Shown here: positions 8,603 through 17,505 of the stretch, in pieces | Numbering within the stretch: the first letter of the stretch is position 1 | How the letters are laid out: the number at the start of each line of letters is the position of its first letter | Assembly (NCBI RefSeq): GCF_011634775.1 | Contig: NZ_JAALXT010000002.1 | Location: 1,178,001 to 1,242,000 of the forward strand | Reading direction: 5' to 3' | Length of the DNA stretch: 64,000 bases | Source of the DNA: Thalassoroseus pseudoceratinae | Lineage (GTDB): Bacteria > Planctomycetota > Planctomycetia > Planctomycetales > Planctomycetaceae | Translations under genes and position numbers: made by a program | Notes under the pieces: generated by a model | What the model was told of the DNA's origin: nothing | What the model saw: the letters and a program-made list of their open reading frames with translations, nothing else | Database searches by the model: none

Positions 8603-9379
8603 ATGGCACACCTGCATCGAATTCAATTTCCCCCCGCGGACGGAAACGAACTCAGTCAGGACGAGGCGTTTTTTTATCTCGTGGAAGAAGAGGGCAAAAG
8701 ACGCCTCCGGTTTCATGACTACGATCAAATTTACCTCCGACCTGGCTTGTACGAACAGATTTTCTACGAGCGGCTCAAATGTTCTTCGCCTCAGAAAGTT
8801 GGAGAGTTGCTCCGACGCACCCTGGAAGCGAGCGACAGAGCGATCAGCGAGCTTCGAGTTTTGGACTTGGGAGCTGGCAACGGGTTGATGGGGGAGGTTC
8901 TCAAGAACTACGGAGTTGCTCGACTCATCGGAGTGGACATCATCCAAGAAGCAAAGGTGGCAACCTTCCGCGATCGTCCCGGCATCTACGACGAGTATTA
9001 CGTTGCGGACTTTACGGACCTATCCGATGACTTGATCGAAGAAATCTCGGACTGGTCGATCGATTGTCTGACATCCGTTGCGGCACTTGGTTTCGGCGAC
9101 ATCCCCACATCCGCGTTTTTACAGGCGATGCGATTTGTCAAAACCGGCGGTTATGTGGCGTTCAACATCAAAGAGACGTTTTTGGATGAATCGGATACTT
9201 CCGGTTTCTCGCGATTCATTCGGCAGCTGATCTGGTCGGAATATTTGAAAGTCAGCCACTTGGAGCGGTATCAGCACCGACTGTCGATGGAGGGAACACC
9301 GCTCTCGTACTACGCTCTTGTGGGACAGAAGGTCGCGGAAATTCCCGACGATTTCCTTGAAAAGCACGACATTCTGTAA
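8603..9379 (+). CDS. SAM-dependent methyltransferase, class I
   Basis: 258 residues. The Rossmann SAM-binding motif I is VLDLGAGNGLMGEVLK (about residues 95-110), motif II contains IGVDI, and a later VAALGFGDIP and GGYVAFNIKE match the post-motif strands. The N-terminal 80 residues (FFYLVEEEGKRRLRFHDYDQIY) form an extra domain of unknown role. The substrate cannot be told from sequence. It stands alone on the plus strand, 20 bases from the convergent sigma factor gene. Confidence 0.85.
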   Translation: MAHLHRIQFPPADGNELSQDEAFFYLVEEEGKRRLRFHDYDQIYLRPGLYEQIFYERLKCSSPQKVGELLRRTLEASDRAISELRVLDLGAGNGLMGEVLKNYGVARLIGVDIIQEAKVATFRDRPGIYDEYYVADFTDLSDDLIEEISDWSIDCLTSVAALGFGDIPTSAFLQAMRFVKTGGYVAFNIKETFLDESDTSGFSRFIRQLIWSEYLKVSHLERYQHRLSMEGTPLSYYALVGQKVAEIPDDFLEKHDIL

Positions 9380-9398
9380 CCGAGTGCAACGGTCAAAA

Positions 9399-10019
9399 TC
9401 AACTGAAGAGGTCGCTGAGTCGATGAGACTGAGCGACCTCTTTGAGTTTCCGCACCACATACGATTTGTGATTGGCAACCGCTTGTTCGCTGATGCCCAA
9501 ACGGGCTGCCGTTGCTTGGTTGGAAAGCCCAGCCACGAACAATAATTCGATACACATCAGACGTTCGTATTGACCGCCGGATTGCCAGGACGCGATCAAA
9601 TCTCGCAGGGCGTTTGCCAGCACGGTTTCTTCAGATCGCCGCCGTTCGTGGCTCCGCATGATGCTCGATGCGTGCCGTTGTTGACCCGGCATGTCTTGTG
9701 AAAGCCCCGCCGGTGCCAACGGAATTGTCGGCCGCCGTCCTTCGCGTCGGAGGTGATCGGTCAACTTGTGAGCGGTAATCGTAAACAGCCACGACTCGAT
9801 TGGTGTGGTTTCGTCGTAGTTCGGCAGACTCACAAGGAAACCAAGAAACGCTTCCTGAACGACATCTTCCGCGGAACTTCGATCGCCAAGACGACTCACG
9901 GCGAATGCCAATAATCGTCCTTCATAGCGACCGATGAGTTCGCTCCAAGCCTCGCTGCTGCCTTCCCGAATGCTTGCAATTAGGTCGGAACCGATTCGCG
10001 AATTGGTTGGAGTACTCAC
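9399..10019 (-). CDS. ECF-type RNA polymerase sigma factor
   Basis: 206 residues from GTG 10019 (GGGG lies 11 bases upstream; a TTG at 10046 is also in frame). Sigma region 2 is EDVVQEAFLGFLVSLPNY followed by SWLFTITAHKLTDHLR, and region 4 has the helix-turn-helix LSNQATAARLGISEQAVANHKSYVVRKLKE. The linker of about 50 residues between them is longer than in most ECF factors. No anti-sigma factor with a zinc motif lies next to it. The nearest upstream gene encodes a PH-like protein, 90 bases away on the same strand, and a kinase/FHA set lies beyond. Control by phosphorylation is known for some planctomycete ECF groups, but is only a suggestion here. Confidence 0.93.
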   Translation of the reverse strand: MSTPTNSRIGSDLIASIREGSSEAWSELIGRYEGRLLAFAVSRLGDRSSAEDVVQEAFLGFLVSLPNYDETTPIESWLFTITAHKLTDHLRREGRRPTIPLAPAGLSQDMPGQQRHASSIMRSHERRRSEETVLANALRDLIASWQSGGQYERLMCIELLFVAGLSNQATAARLGISEQAVANHKSYVVRKLKEVAQSHRLSDLFS

Positions 10020-10109
10020 GTAGAATCTACCCCAATTTCCTGTCAAAGATTGGTCGCTGACGCAGAGGTTGCATCATCTGCTCCAACGCGGGTGTTGTTG
10101 AAGCCACGA

Positions 10110-10502
10110 TTAAGTGATGGACCGAGATGATTCCACTCGATCGAGGTTCGTTGTCGACTTCTCCGCCATCGCTGATTGCACGAGACGTTCGGCGAATTGG
10201 TGATCACGCTTGCGGGTTCGCAGTTGGATGATCCCACAGTCGTGACCAGGAATGTTTCGAGCCACCCGAAGTGTTGAGACACGAATCTGAACGATGTCGA
10301 ATCGCCAACCTTGCTTGAGTTCCAATTCGTCAACTTCCACTAACGGCAGCCGAACGGTTTTCAGTTCCGAACGCAACAACCCCAACGTTCGGTCGGTGAG
10401 TTCATATTCCAAAAGCAGCGACCGGCCTTCGAGTCGCAACAACCCCACGGCCTTGGCAGCACCGAGCAACAAGGGAATGGTAAATGGCAAACTGGTATTC
10501 AA
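10110..10502 (-). CDS. Unknown protein, possible PH-like fold
   Basis: 130 residues from TTG 10502, chosen because GAAGGAA lies 7 bases upstream; the frame runs on upstream but that part crosses the terminator at 10567-10611. The pattern LRLEGRSLLLEYELTDRTLGLL, then VRLPLVEVDELELKQGWRFDIVQIRVS, alternates like the strands of a PH-type beta barrel similar to bacterial PH domains in membrane proteins. No membrane helix is visible. It may share a transcript with the ECF sigma gene downstream. Function unknown. Confidence 0.65.
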   Translation of the reverse strand: MNTSLPFTIPLLLGAAKAVGLLRLEGRSLLLEYELTDRTLGLLRSELKTVRLPLVEVDELELKQGWRFDIVQIRVSTLRVARNIPGHDCGIIQLRTRKRDHQFAERLVQSAMAEKSTTNLDRVESSRSIT

Positions 10503-10566
10503 AACGATTCCTTCAATCGGGGGCGTGACTCTTCTGCATTGTAACGCCAGATGCAGTCGGCGGCAG

Positions 10567-10611
10567 CGAAAAAAAATGGGAACCACCCTGCGATCGTGCA
10601 AGGTGATTCCC
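10567..10611 (-). terminator. Strong Rho-independent terminator of the kinase operon
   Basis: On the minus strand GGGAATCACCTTGC and GCAGGGTGGTTCCC pair almost completely around a short loop, followed by ATTTTTTTT. It lies 32 bases beyond the stop of the membrane protein gene that ends the FHA-kinase run. Confidence 0.93.
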
Positions 10612-10642
10612 GATGTTCGCATCATCCCAAACAAATGCCAAT

Positions 10643-11545
10643 TTAGAAGTGCAGACCTTGGACCGAATCGGTCGCGATGACGTTCAAGACTTTGAGGAAA
10701 CCGAGTCCTCCGGCAATTGCGAGACTCAGCAAACCGAGCTTAAGTCGACCTCGATAATTGCCATTGGTCCGCGAGTCCACTCGCAAGTAGGTCGCCAACA
10801 AACCGAATAGAAACGTCACAAATCCAAAGGTACCCGCCACCAACCCGGCACGGGCCGAAACTAATTCTTTCTCCCATGTTGAGCGAATGTGCTTGCGAAT
10901 TTCCGGATTCAATTCGACCACCCAACGCAACTGCTTGGTTTCGAAGGTCCGTCCGGAATCCGGAAGTTCATGCTCTGTTGTCATCAACGTTTCGTTGAGT
11001 ACGCACTCCTTGCGAATGTCGTGTTCGGAAATCACCGGGTTCACAATTTCCGGGTACACTCTCTGCAAGTCAGTGGAAACCAATGCGACGACGGTTTCCT
11101 TCAACTCGTTTCGAGCATCTTCGGTTGTCGTATGCTGTTCACTCTCCAGAACCAGACGCCAACTGACTCGACCGTCCTCGGTCCGTTTTTGGACGTGAGC
11201 CAATTCCAGCTCCTCAATTGGTCCCCAGGTTTCGACGGGATGCACGTGCCATACGGGATCCTCTTCCCACGGCAATTGAGTTGCGGCATCGGGCCGTTCG
11301 GCTGCGGTGGTCGGAGCGAAGAACGGGAATAGTCTCGTTCCCAACACTGCCAACAAAGCCAAGACGGGACTGAGCCAAAGGAATGTCGAGGCGGACATCC
11401 GGAATGATGGTAATCTAAAACTCCGTTCTTTCAGCATCACTGTTAGGACGGAAGTCAGGCCCAACAGACACAGCACGGCAATCACGGCATGAGCTGGGTC
11501 GGACAAGACATTGCTTCGAAACCAGCCCAGTATTTCATGCAACAT
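10643..11545 (-). CDS. Membrane protein of a kinase operon, function unknown
   Basis: 300 residues with membrane helices near residues 17-36, 52-72, 234-255 and 270-290, and a soluble domain of about 155 residues between the second and third. That domain has charged, mixed alpha/beta character and no motif I recognise. Its start overlaps the end of the kinase gene by 11 bases, so translation is probably coupled and the two proteins likely work together. One possibility is that it is a membrane partner or target of the kinase. Confidence 0.75.
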   Translation of the reverse strand: MLHEILGWFRSNVLSDPAHAVIAVLCLLGLTSVLTVMLKERSFRLPSFRMSASTFLWLSPVLALLAVLGTRLFPFFAPTTAAERPDAATQLPWEEDPVWHVHPVETWGPIEELELAHVQKRTEDGRVSWRLVLESEQHTTTEDARNELKETVVALVSTDLQRVYPEIVNPVISEHDIRKECVLNETLMTTEHELPDSGRTFETKQLRWVVELNPEIRKHIRSTWEKELVSARAGLVAGTFGFVTFLFGLLATYLRVDSRTNGNYRGRLKLGLLSLAIAGGLGFLKVLNVIATDSVQGLHF

Positions 11546-13511
11546 GGCGTTGCCCTTCCATCAGGTTAGGTCGTTCCATCGGCGGAACCCACGCAGCGGT
11601 GAGTTGGACAACACTGGAAATTGCAGCGGCCCAGGTCACGCCGAGAACGATCGGAAATCCGACCATCATTGCCCAGATCCAACCGACGAACGCTGTCAGT
11701 AGTACGGAAAGCAATCGAAACTGTTTGGGTCGAAACGTATCCGCATGCCACCACCAACGACGCCAAGCAAACAATCCGCCGAAGAAGACAGCGTAGCCCA
11801 ATACGGTCGGTTGGCGAGCCGCATCGGTCAAGGTCAACCCTCGCATGCCGAGAAAAGTGGTATAGCTGCCGATCCCATCGTGGGGCGTGAAGCTGACCAT
11901 CAATGATTGGTCCAGCATCCAAATCAAGGTTCCGACCATCAGCCCCGCGATCATCATCAGGCCGCGACGATGCAACGTGCCTCGATCAGAGCCTTCAACA
12001 AGTTTGCCTGCAGAGAGAACTCCCCAACTCGCAAGGATTGTTGCAGCTCCAAACAGAACCACTTCCGGCCAACCCTGAACGGTGTGAGTAATGCCAGCCA
12101 ATCCGGCGGTGATCAATGCACCACAAAAACCGGCCGCGGTCAATGAGCCGGTGAGTTGCGTTAATCGCTGCTTCCAATCAATCTGCCGAGTGGTATATGG
12201 CGAGAACCCATGAGCAACTCGCCGATTCGCGCGGACTCGTCGTCGTTCCTCCCAACGTTGTGCGGCGGTCTGAGCTGCGGGACTTCGGTACTCTGCTCGA
12301 AAATGTTTTCGGTTATAAGCTTTTCGGATCGGCGTCGTCTCTGCGAAGCGGTCGGGGTCTCGACGACGCGACCGCCGTTTGGAAGAGCATGCACCGAAAA
12401 GGCACGACGAAAAATACCAGATCCCCACACCGATCATCATCGCCACCCAGACTCGCGCGGGCAGGCGGAAAAAACCACCAGGCAGGCAAACCCAAAGGAC
12501 GAAGCCAATCAGGATCCACTTCCAAACACCCAGACCTTCCGTCGGGCGTTCGCCTGGCGTTGCGTAGCCGGCATATTGCCGATGCTGATGTCGCGGTGCC
12601 GACCGAGCCCCCCGATGGACGGTGGGTTGTTCAGAACTGGGAATGGGGCGAGCATTCGTGCGGCGTGCTTGATTTCCTCTGTGAAGAAAATTCTCTGCCG
12701 GAATATCGACCACGTTTTTTCCATCGATCGCTCGTTCGAATTCTTCATACAGTCGAACGGCACTCGGCGTCCGGACTTCAGGATCTTTCTCAAGTGCACG
12801 CGCAACGACCGGTCGCAATCGCGTTGGCAGTATGGAGAGATCTGGCTTTTGCGTGAGATGTTTCATGAGAATCTCAGCTTGAGATTCTCCATCGAACGGC
12901 ACGTCGCCGGTTAGCATCTCATACAGCATGATGCCCAATGCGTACACATCGACTTCTTTACCGTAGCGTCCGTGTGCGACCTCCGGAGCCATATAGTAGA
13001 CGGTGCCCACGCTTTCGGTCTGGGCACTCCGCTGACTCTGCGAGATGAATTTCGATAAACCAACATCTCCCAGTTTTACGGTCGAATCATCTTGGAAGAC
13101 ATTGGCTGGTTTGAGATCTCGATGAACGAGACCTTGATCGTGCAGATACGACAGCCCTGCTGCTAAACCAGCGAGCCAACGCTTGACCATTTCGATGGGC
13201 ATGCCGCCGGGGTGTTCGCTTAAGACCGAGGCCAGAGTCGATCCCGCCACATACTCCATGATGATCCAATGTTGGCCCTGCGAATCCGTACGGACATCGT
13301 GGATGGAGACCAAGTTGGGATGGTTGAGATTCAGGCACAAGGACACGCCACGCAACTCAACATCAAGATTCTCTCGAATCAGTTTGAGTGCGACTTCTTT
13401 GCCGGCATCGCTAACGGCGTAGTACACTTCGCCAAATCCACCACGCTTGATCGCACGTTTGATCGTGTATCCATCGAGCGGGCGTGAGTCTGGGGGGTAA
13501 CTATACTTCAT
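11535..13511 (-). CDS. Membrane serine/threonine protein kinase
   Basis: 658 residues. A Hanks-type kinase domain spans about 10-270: glycine loop RGGFGEVYYA, lysine in EVALKLI, catalytic loop HRDLKPANV, DVG in place of the usual DFG, and YYMAPEV. After a Pro/Arg-rich linker the C-terminal half holds about eight to nine membrane helices, starting with a pair near residues 345-390. The start is taken at ATG 13511, just before SYPPDSRPLDGY; an ATG at 13583 is in frame. It lies between an FHA-domain gene upstream and an overlapping membrane-protein gene downstream. The FHA protein could bind its phosphothreonine products, an inference from context. Confidence 0.93.
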   Translation of the reverse strand: MKYSYPPDSRPLDGYTIKRAIKRGGFGEVYYAVSDAGKEVALKLIRENLDVELRGVSLCLNLNHPNLVSIHDVRTDSQGQHWIIMEYVAGSTLASVLSEHPGGMPIEMVKRWLAGLAAGLSYLHDQGLVHRDLKPANVFQDDSTVKLGDVGLSKFISQSQRSAQTESVGTVYYMAPEVAHGRYGKEVDVYALGIMLYEMLTGDVPFDGESQAEILMKHLTQKPDLSILPTRLRPVVARALEKDPEVRTPSAVRLYEEFERAIDGKNVVDIPAENFLHRGNQARRTNARPIPSSEQPTVHRGARSAPRHQHRQYAGYATPGERPTEGLGVWKWILIGFVLWVCLPGGFFRLPARVWVAMMIGVGIWYFSSCLFGACSSKRRSRRRDPDRFAETTPIRKAYNRKHFRAEYRSPAAQTAAQRWEERRRVRANRRVAHGFSPYTTRQIDWKQRLTQLTGSLTAAGFCGALITAGLAGITHTVQGWPEVVLFGAATILASWGVLSAGKLVEGSDRGTLHRRGLMMIAGLMVGTLIWMLDQSLMVSFTPHDGIGSYTTFLGMRGLTLTDAARQPTVLGYAVFFGGLFAWRRWWWHADTFRPKQFRLLSVLLTAFVGWIWAMMVGFPIVLGVTWAAAISSVVQLTAAWVPPMERPNLMEGQRHVA

Positions 13512-13636
13512 AATTGATCTGCCTGACTTCGCCACAGGGGAGTTTGCTGACGGCAGTTGTGTCTCGTTCCGTGTGATGATCATTCAATGTCTGGTTTCGT
13601 ACTCATTTGGGAATACGTTTCTCATTGAAATAGAGA

Positions 13637-14260
13637 TCATTTCAATTCTGAAAATTCCAAGTTTTCGATCCGAATTTGAATCTCATTGGATTGATCCGTT
13701 CGCAGTGTTTGCGACTCATTCAACCGTAGGGGCCGTCTCTCATGGAATTGCGACGCCGGATGGACATCACATAGGCGATGCCATCGAAAGTCAAAATCGA
13801 TGCGGGAAAGAACAATCGTTTCATTCCACTCGGGGCAGCGAATGTGGCAGTCATCGGTGGGGCCGAGCAGACATTCGCGACGCATCAAAATGCACCCATC
13901 AACACCGAGCTGAGGTCGGTGGGACGATTTCAACTTTAAGGCGGCAGATTGGCTCCATGGATGCGACTGCCGAAAGTCCAAGACAACCCCTTCTCCTAAG
14001 TCCAACTCGCCGGAATTTCGATCGAGCTGTTGAGCGGTTTCTTGTGGGGTGTGGTTCAGCCACCAAGACCAGTTTTCACTGTTCCAATGGAATGTTGCAT
14101 GTTGTCGCGAGAGTGGAGCACGGATGGCAAAATCCGCGGAACTTGAACTCCCGACGGTCATTGATTCGCTTGAGCAAAGAAGAAAACCACCGACTCCATC
14201 AATCCATAGCCGTTGGTTTGTTGTTGAGTTCGTTGCCAATTGTGTTTGCTGACGACTCAT
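13637..14260 (-). CDS. FHA-domain protein
   Basis: 207 residues. The FHA core is clear around residues 30-60: MTVGSSSSADFAIRAPLSRQHATFHW, matching G-R/S-S...L-S-R-x-H of phosphothreonine-binding FHA domains. A second, weaker beta-rich half follows (CLLGPTDDCHIRCPEWNETIVLSR), which may be a degenerate second FHA domain. There is no signal or membrane segment. It is encoded 125 bases upstream of a Hanks-type kinase on the same strand, so it probably reads the kinase's phosphorylation. Confidence 0.85.
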   Translation of the reverse strand: MSRQQTQLATNSTTNQRLWIDGVGGFLLCSSESMTVGSSSSADFAIRAPLSRQHATFHWNSENWSWWLNHTPQETAQQLDRNSGELDLGEGVVLDFRQSHPWSQSAALKLKSSHRPQLGVDGCILMRRECLLGPTDDCHIRCPEWNETIVLSRIDFDFRWHRLCDVHPASQFHERRPLRLNESQTLRTDQSNEIQIRIENLEFSELK

Positions 14261-14311
14261 GAGCAAACCCGCTCAATGCGAAAACTGAATTTGCTTTCGT
14301 GATTCGGAACA

Positions 14312-14355
14312 CAAGGCGGCAAACAGGTGAGCTTCCACCGCTTGCCGCCTTTTGC
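14312..14355. terminator. Bidirectional-looking hairpin
   Basis: AAGGCGGCAA and TTGCCGCCTT pair, with a further GGTG/CACC inside. The plus strand continues TTTTGCTG, the minus strand TTGTGTTCC. It lies between the FHA gene start and the stop of the coiled-coil gene, so its main use is to end the minus-strand coiled-coil transcript. Confidence 0.6.
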
Positions 14356-14396
14356 TGTCCCGACTTGTTGGCCGGATTTTTCCGGCACTCAGTGAA

Positions 14397-15209
14397 CTAG
14401 CGAATGTTGATCAGTTCGCCATCTTCACCTCGAACGGCTTCTTCAGCCCGACGGGCGTCGATTTCTTCGAGCACATTGCGTTTTTCAGACGCTGCTTCGA
14501 TTGCCCCGAATCCTTCTGCTTCGTACTCAAGTAGTTTTTCCTGCTCAGCAACTCGTCGGTCAGCTTCATCCAGCAACTTCTGAGTTTCCTCCAGAGTAGC
14601 GTCATCTACGTAAGCACTACTGGTCTCGACTTGTTTCGCCTTGACTGTTGTTAGACGGGCTTTAATCTCCTCGATTTTTGCCTTCAACTCCACTTTCAGA
14701 TCGAGAAGTGAATCGAGCTGTTTCCGCTCCGCTGCGAGTTCTTTCTGTCCACTGTTGAGAAGACTTTTCTGCGCATTCAAGGACTTTACGCTGGCGTCGT
14801 GAACGGTGAGCTGTCGGTCGAGTTTCGTCTCGACCTCATCTAAGGTGTATTTTTTGCCGCCAACTGACACAAATTGAGTTTCAGTGTCAGTAGGGATCGC
14901 TTTGCGAACATCAACAATGTTGTCCCATTGTTTCTTCACCGAAGCCGTTAATTCGTCAACATCAGCCTGAAGTCTCTCAACCTTGACATCAGCTCTGGCC
15001 ACAGCAACCTTGGAACTCTTGATCTTCGGATCAAGGCTCTTGAGTTTGAAATCCAACTCTTTCAAAAGCACTTCGACCGGGATCGCTTCATCGACTTTCG
15101 TTTGGGCATAATCGACGCCCATACCCGTGATCGAGCATAGGCGGTTAAAGCCGATCAACGAGCCTGCGACGACAAATAGTGCTAAACCACCGAGGACGAT
15201 TTTCTTCAT
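14397..15209 (-). CDS. Membrane-anchored coiled-coil protein
   Basis: 270 residues. A single N-terminal membrane helix (KKIVLGGLALFVVAGSLIGF) is followed by long heptad-rich helices (about residues 45-125 and 150-250), split by a small domain containing FVSVGGKKYTLDEVE. ATG 15209 has a strong AAGGAG site 8 bases upstream. The C-terminal end is rich in Glu and Arg. The build resembles phage-shock or secretion-type coiled-coil membrane proteins but I cannot assign a family. It is a single gene with its own upstream region. Confidence 0.75.
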   Translation of the reverse strand: MKKIVLGGLALFVVAGSLIGFNRLCSITGMGVDYAQTKVDEAIPVEVLLKELDFKLKSLDPKIKSSKVAVARADVKVERLQADVDELTASVKKQWDNIVDVRKAIPTDTETQFVSVGGKKYTLDEVETKLDRQLTVHDASVKSLNAQKSLLNSGQKELAAERKQLDSLLDLKVELKAKIEEIKARLTTVKAKQVETSSAYVDDATLEETQKLLDEADRRVAEQEKLLEYEAEGFGAIEAASEKRNVLEEIDARRAEEAVRGEDGELINIR

Positions 15210-15515
15210 CTTCTGACTCCTTGTAACCTTGCGGGACAGTTTCGACGTTGGATTACGTCGAAGATTCACTGTGTTGTTCGCTGTGGTGTTTAAAATCTTG
15301 AACAGAATTTGAGAATTTTTTGGCCGTTTTGGTAATTCAGCCGCTTTATCAACGGAAAATGGATCGAAAAAGATCTCGAAAACCGGCTCGCAATCCCAAT
15401 TTTAGCTCAACTTGAGCGAAAGTTAGGCTCTTTTTCGCCGAATTACCGGAAAAAGCGTTTTCATCGGTACAGTCGGCTGAGACGGATTCTCAGCACGAAA
15501 TTAAGGCAAGAATGC
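15210..15515. other. Upstream region of the coiled-coil gene
   Basis: This 306-base A+T-rich region holds a GCTCAA-C-TTGAGC palindrome at about 15404-15416, and GGTAATTC near 15330 with its inverted copy GAATTACC near 15441. These could be regulator sites for the minus-strand coiled-coil gene. No gene is visible. Confidence 0.4.
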
Positions 15516-16667
15516 CTAAAGAAGCGAAATCCATTGGCCGACCGCGGCAGATTGATACCCACGCAAAATAGCTTGAAGAGCGTGAAAACCGACTTTTGCA
15601 CACACGTCGCTTGGTCGATTCTCGTCGAGACAGTCTAGAAAATAGGCCGCATCACTTTGAATCGCGGTTTCGATCGGTTGCCATCCGGCTTTCGGAAGAA
15701 TTCCATTTTCCGATTGCGTGCTGGACCAAAATCCCATCGGGTCTTCCGGATGCGGTGTGGGCGGTGGTGTCCAGGCGTCGGCGTTCCAGACTTCCAATCG
15801 GGGACGGAAGGCGTCTAACGTTACAGTCCGGCGACTACCGACGAGGTGAATTTGATGCACACCGTAGTTCGGGTGACTTGTCCATCCCGTTCGCCCGACG
15901 AACAACGATGCCTGCAATCCCCCGTCGAGCGTGAGCATCATCGATGCGAAGTCTTCAACATTGTGACGCTGATGGGACTCGAAAAAGTAGTTCCCGGTTG
16001 TCGCGAAGAGGTTTTGAAATCGTTGTCCGGTCAGCCATTGAAACAACACCAGCGGGTATAGTCCGACGCAGAACAGTTCCCGTTTTGCATCGATGAAGGT
16101 GAATCGGTCGGTGTGTTCCGATTCGGTGCGGGGGATCGAAAGGTCCGCGGAACCGGCGTGACCTTTGGCGAAACACAGTTCACAATCAATGGCAAGCAGT
16201 TCACCGATTTCGCCGGATTCCAGCGTCTGTTTTGCTCGCTGTGCGACCGGCGACCGCACGAGGCTAAACATCTGGCTGGTCACACCAGCTTGTTCAATGG
16301 CAGCTACCATCCGGGAACCATCTTCGAGGCTGGTCCCAATGGGCTTGTCGATGTAAACGTGTTTGCCAGCCTGCGCGGCCTGCTCGACCAGTCTCATCCG
16401 ACGTTCCGGCTCCGGACACAAGCAGACGATTTGCACATCGTCTCGGTGAAAGGCCGCGTCAATATCCTCGAAGTAGGGAATTTCCAACTCCGACGCCAAC
16501 CGCAAGTTGAGCGACTTTCGCCGTAGTGGAATGTCGGCTTCGTCCGTCAAACCGATCAACCGACACCGCGAATCCGCTGCGAACGCCCGTGCATAATTCT
16601 CCTGATGCGTATGCGAACCCGCGACGAGCAACATGCCATATTGAGTCGGGGAATTCGTAGCGGTCAT
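15516..16667 (-). CDS. Gfo/Idh/MocA family oxidoreductase
   Basis: 383 residues. The N-terminal Rossmann domain has an altered glycine motif (VAGSHTHQENYA) and then VCLCPEPERR and the catalytic lysine box YIDKPIGTS near residue 110, typical of this NAD(P)-dependent family. The C-terminal alpha/beta domain is complete. Members act on sugars, inositols and related alcohols; the substrate cannot be told here. It is the last gene of a long minus-strand run, 30 bases after the SDR gene. Confidence 0.88.
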   Translation of the reverse strand: MTATNSPTQYGMLLVAGSHTHQENYARAFAADSRCRLIGLTDEADIPLRRKSLNLRLASELEIPYFEDIDAAFHRDDVQIVCLCPEPERRMRLVEQAAQAGKHVYIDKPIGTSLEDGSRMVAAIEQAGVTSQMFSLVRSPVAQRAKQTLESGEIGELLAIDCELCFAKGHAGSADLSIPRTESEHTDRFTFIDAKRELFCVGLYPLVLFQWLTGQRFQNLFATTGNYFFESHQRHNVEDFASMMLTLDGGLQASLFVGRTGWTSHPNYGVHQIHLVGSRRTVTLDAFRPRLEVWNADAWTPPPTPHPEDPMGFWSSTQSENGILPKAGWQPIETAIQSDAAYFLDCLDENRPSDVCAKVGFHALQAILRGYQSAAVGQWISLL

Positions 16668-16697
16668 CGGAATCTGGGTCTTTCTGCGGTGGAAAAC

Positions 16698-17432
16698 TTA
16701 GCCACGACCGAGGTAGAGTTGATCTGTCGGCAAGACGATAGCTTCGAGGAAATTTACATCCGGTGGAAGAGTGAGCATTGCGAGAGCGGCGGAGGCGATG
16801 GTTTCCATTTCCATCATGGGTTCGTCGTCGGAGTCTTCACCAGTGTCGATTCGGCGTTCCACTCGGACATTGCCGGGATGCAAACAACTGCATTTGATGC
16901 CGAACGGTCGTCCGTCGATTGCGGTTGCTTGGGTCAAACCCCAAACGCCGAACTTCGCCGACGCGTATGGCGTACTGTTCTCGCGGGGACGCTGGGCGGA
17001 AATCGAACCGATGTTCAAAATCTGTCCACCGCCCTGTTCTTTCATGACCGCAAACGCGGCCCGACTACACAGGAAACTTCCGGTAAGACAGGCACCGATC
17101 ACGTTGTTCCACGCCTCGAGCGAAACTTCATCGATCCGCCCGCCATCAAACGCACCGGCATTATTGACGAGAATATCGACGCGACCAAATTCCGCAACGG
17201 CTTGATCAAACAACTGGGACACAGCGGTTTCGTCAGTGACATCTGTGGGGATGCCAAGGACAGGAAAACCAGCCGCTTGGAGTTCGCTTGTGGTGGCGTT
17301 GAGTTTGTCTTCATTGCGTGCGCACAGAACGAGTTTCGCACCGGCTTCGCACAAGGCTCTGGCGATTGCCTTGCCGATGCCCTGATTGCCACCGGTGATG
17401 AGAGCCACTTGTCCATCGAGTGTTTTCGTCAT
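16698..17432 (-). CDS. Short-chain dehydrogenase/reductase
   Basis: 244 residues. Cofactor motif TGGNQGIG (about 14-21), NNAG at about 90, catalytic Ser in NIGSISAQ, and the YASAK active-site pair are all present, so this is an active classical SDR using NAD(P)H. The substrate is unknown. It ends 30 bases before the Gfo/Idh/MocA gene and starts 73 bases after the last membrane gene of the GlmL-DUF6754 set, so it may be co-transcribed with either. Confidence 0.92.
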   Translation of the reverse strand: MTKTLDGQVALITGGNQGIGKAIARALCEAGAKLVLCARNEDKLNATTSELQAAGFPVLGIPTDVTDETAVSQLFDQAVAEFGRVDILVNNAGAFDGGRIDEVSLEAWNNVIGACLTGSFLCSRAAFAVMKEQGGGQILNIGSISAQRPRENSTPYASAKFGVWGLTQATAIDGRPFGIKCSCLHPGNVRVERRIDTGEDSDDEPMMEMETIASAALAMLTLPPDVNFLEAIVLPTDQLYLGRG

Positions 17433-17505
17433 AATTCCGATTGACTATCTAATGGTGTGTCACAGAATCGTGGCACGCTTTTGACTCTTTGATCTGAATA
17501 TTGAC

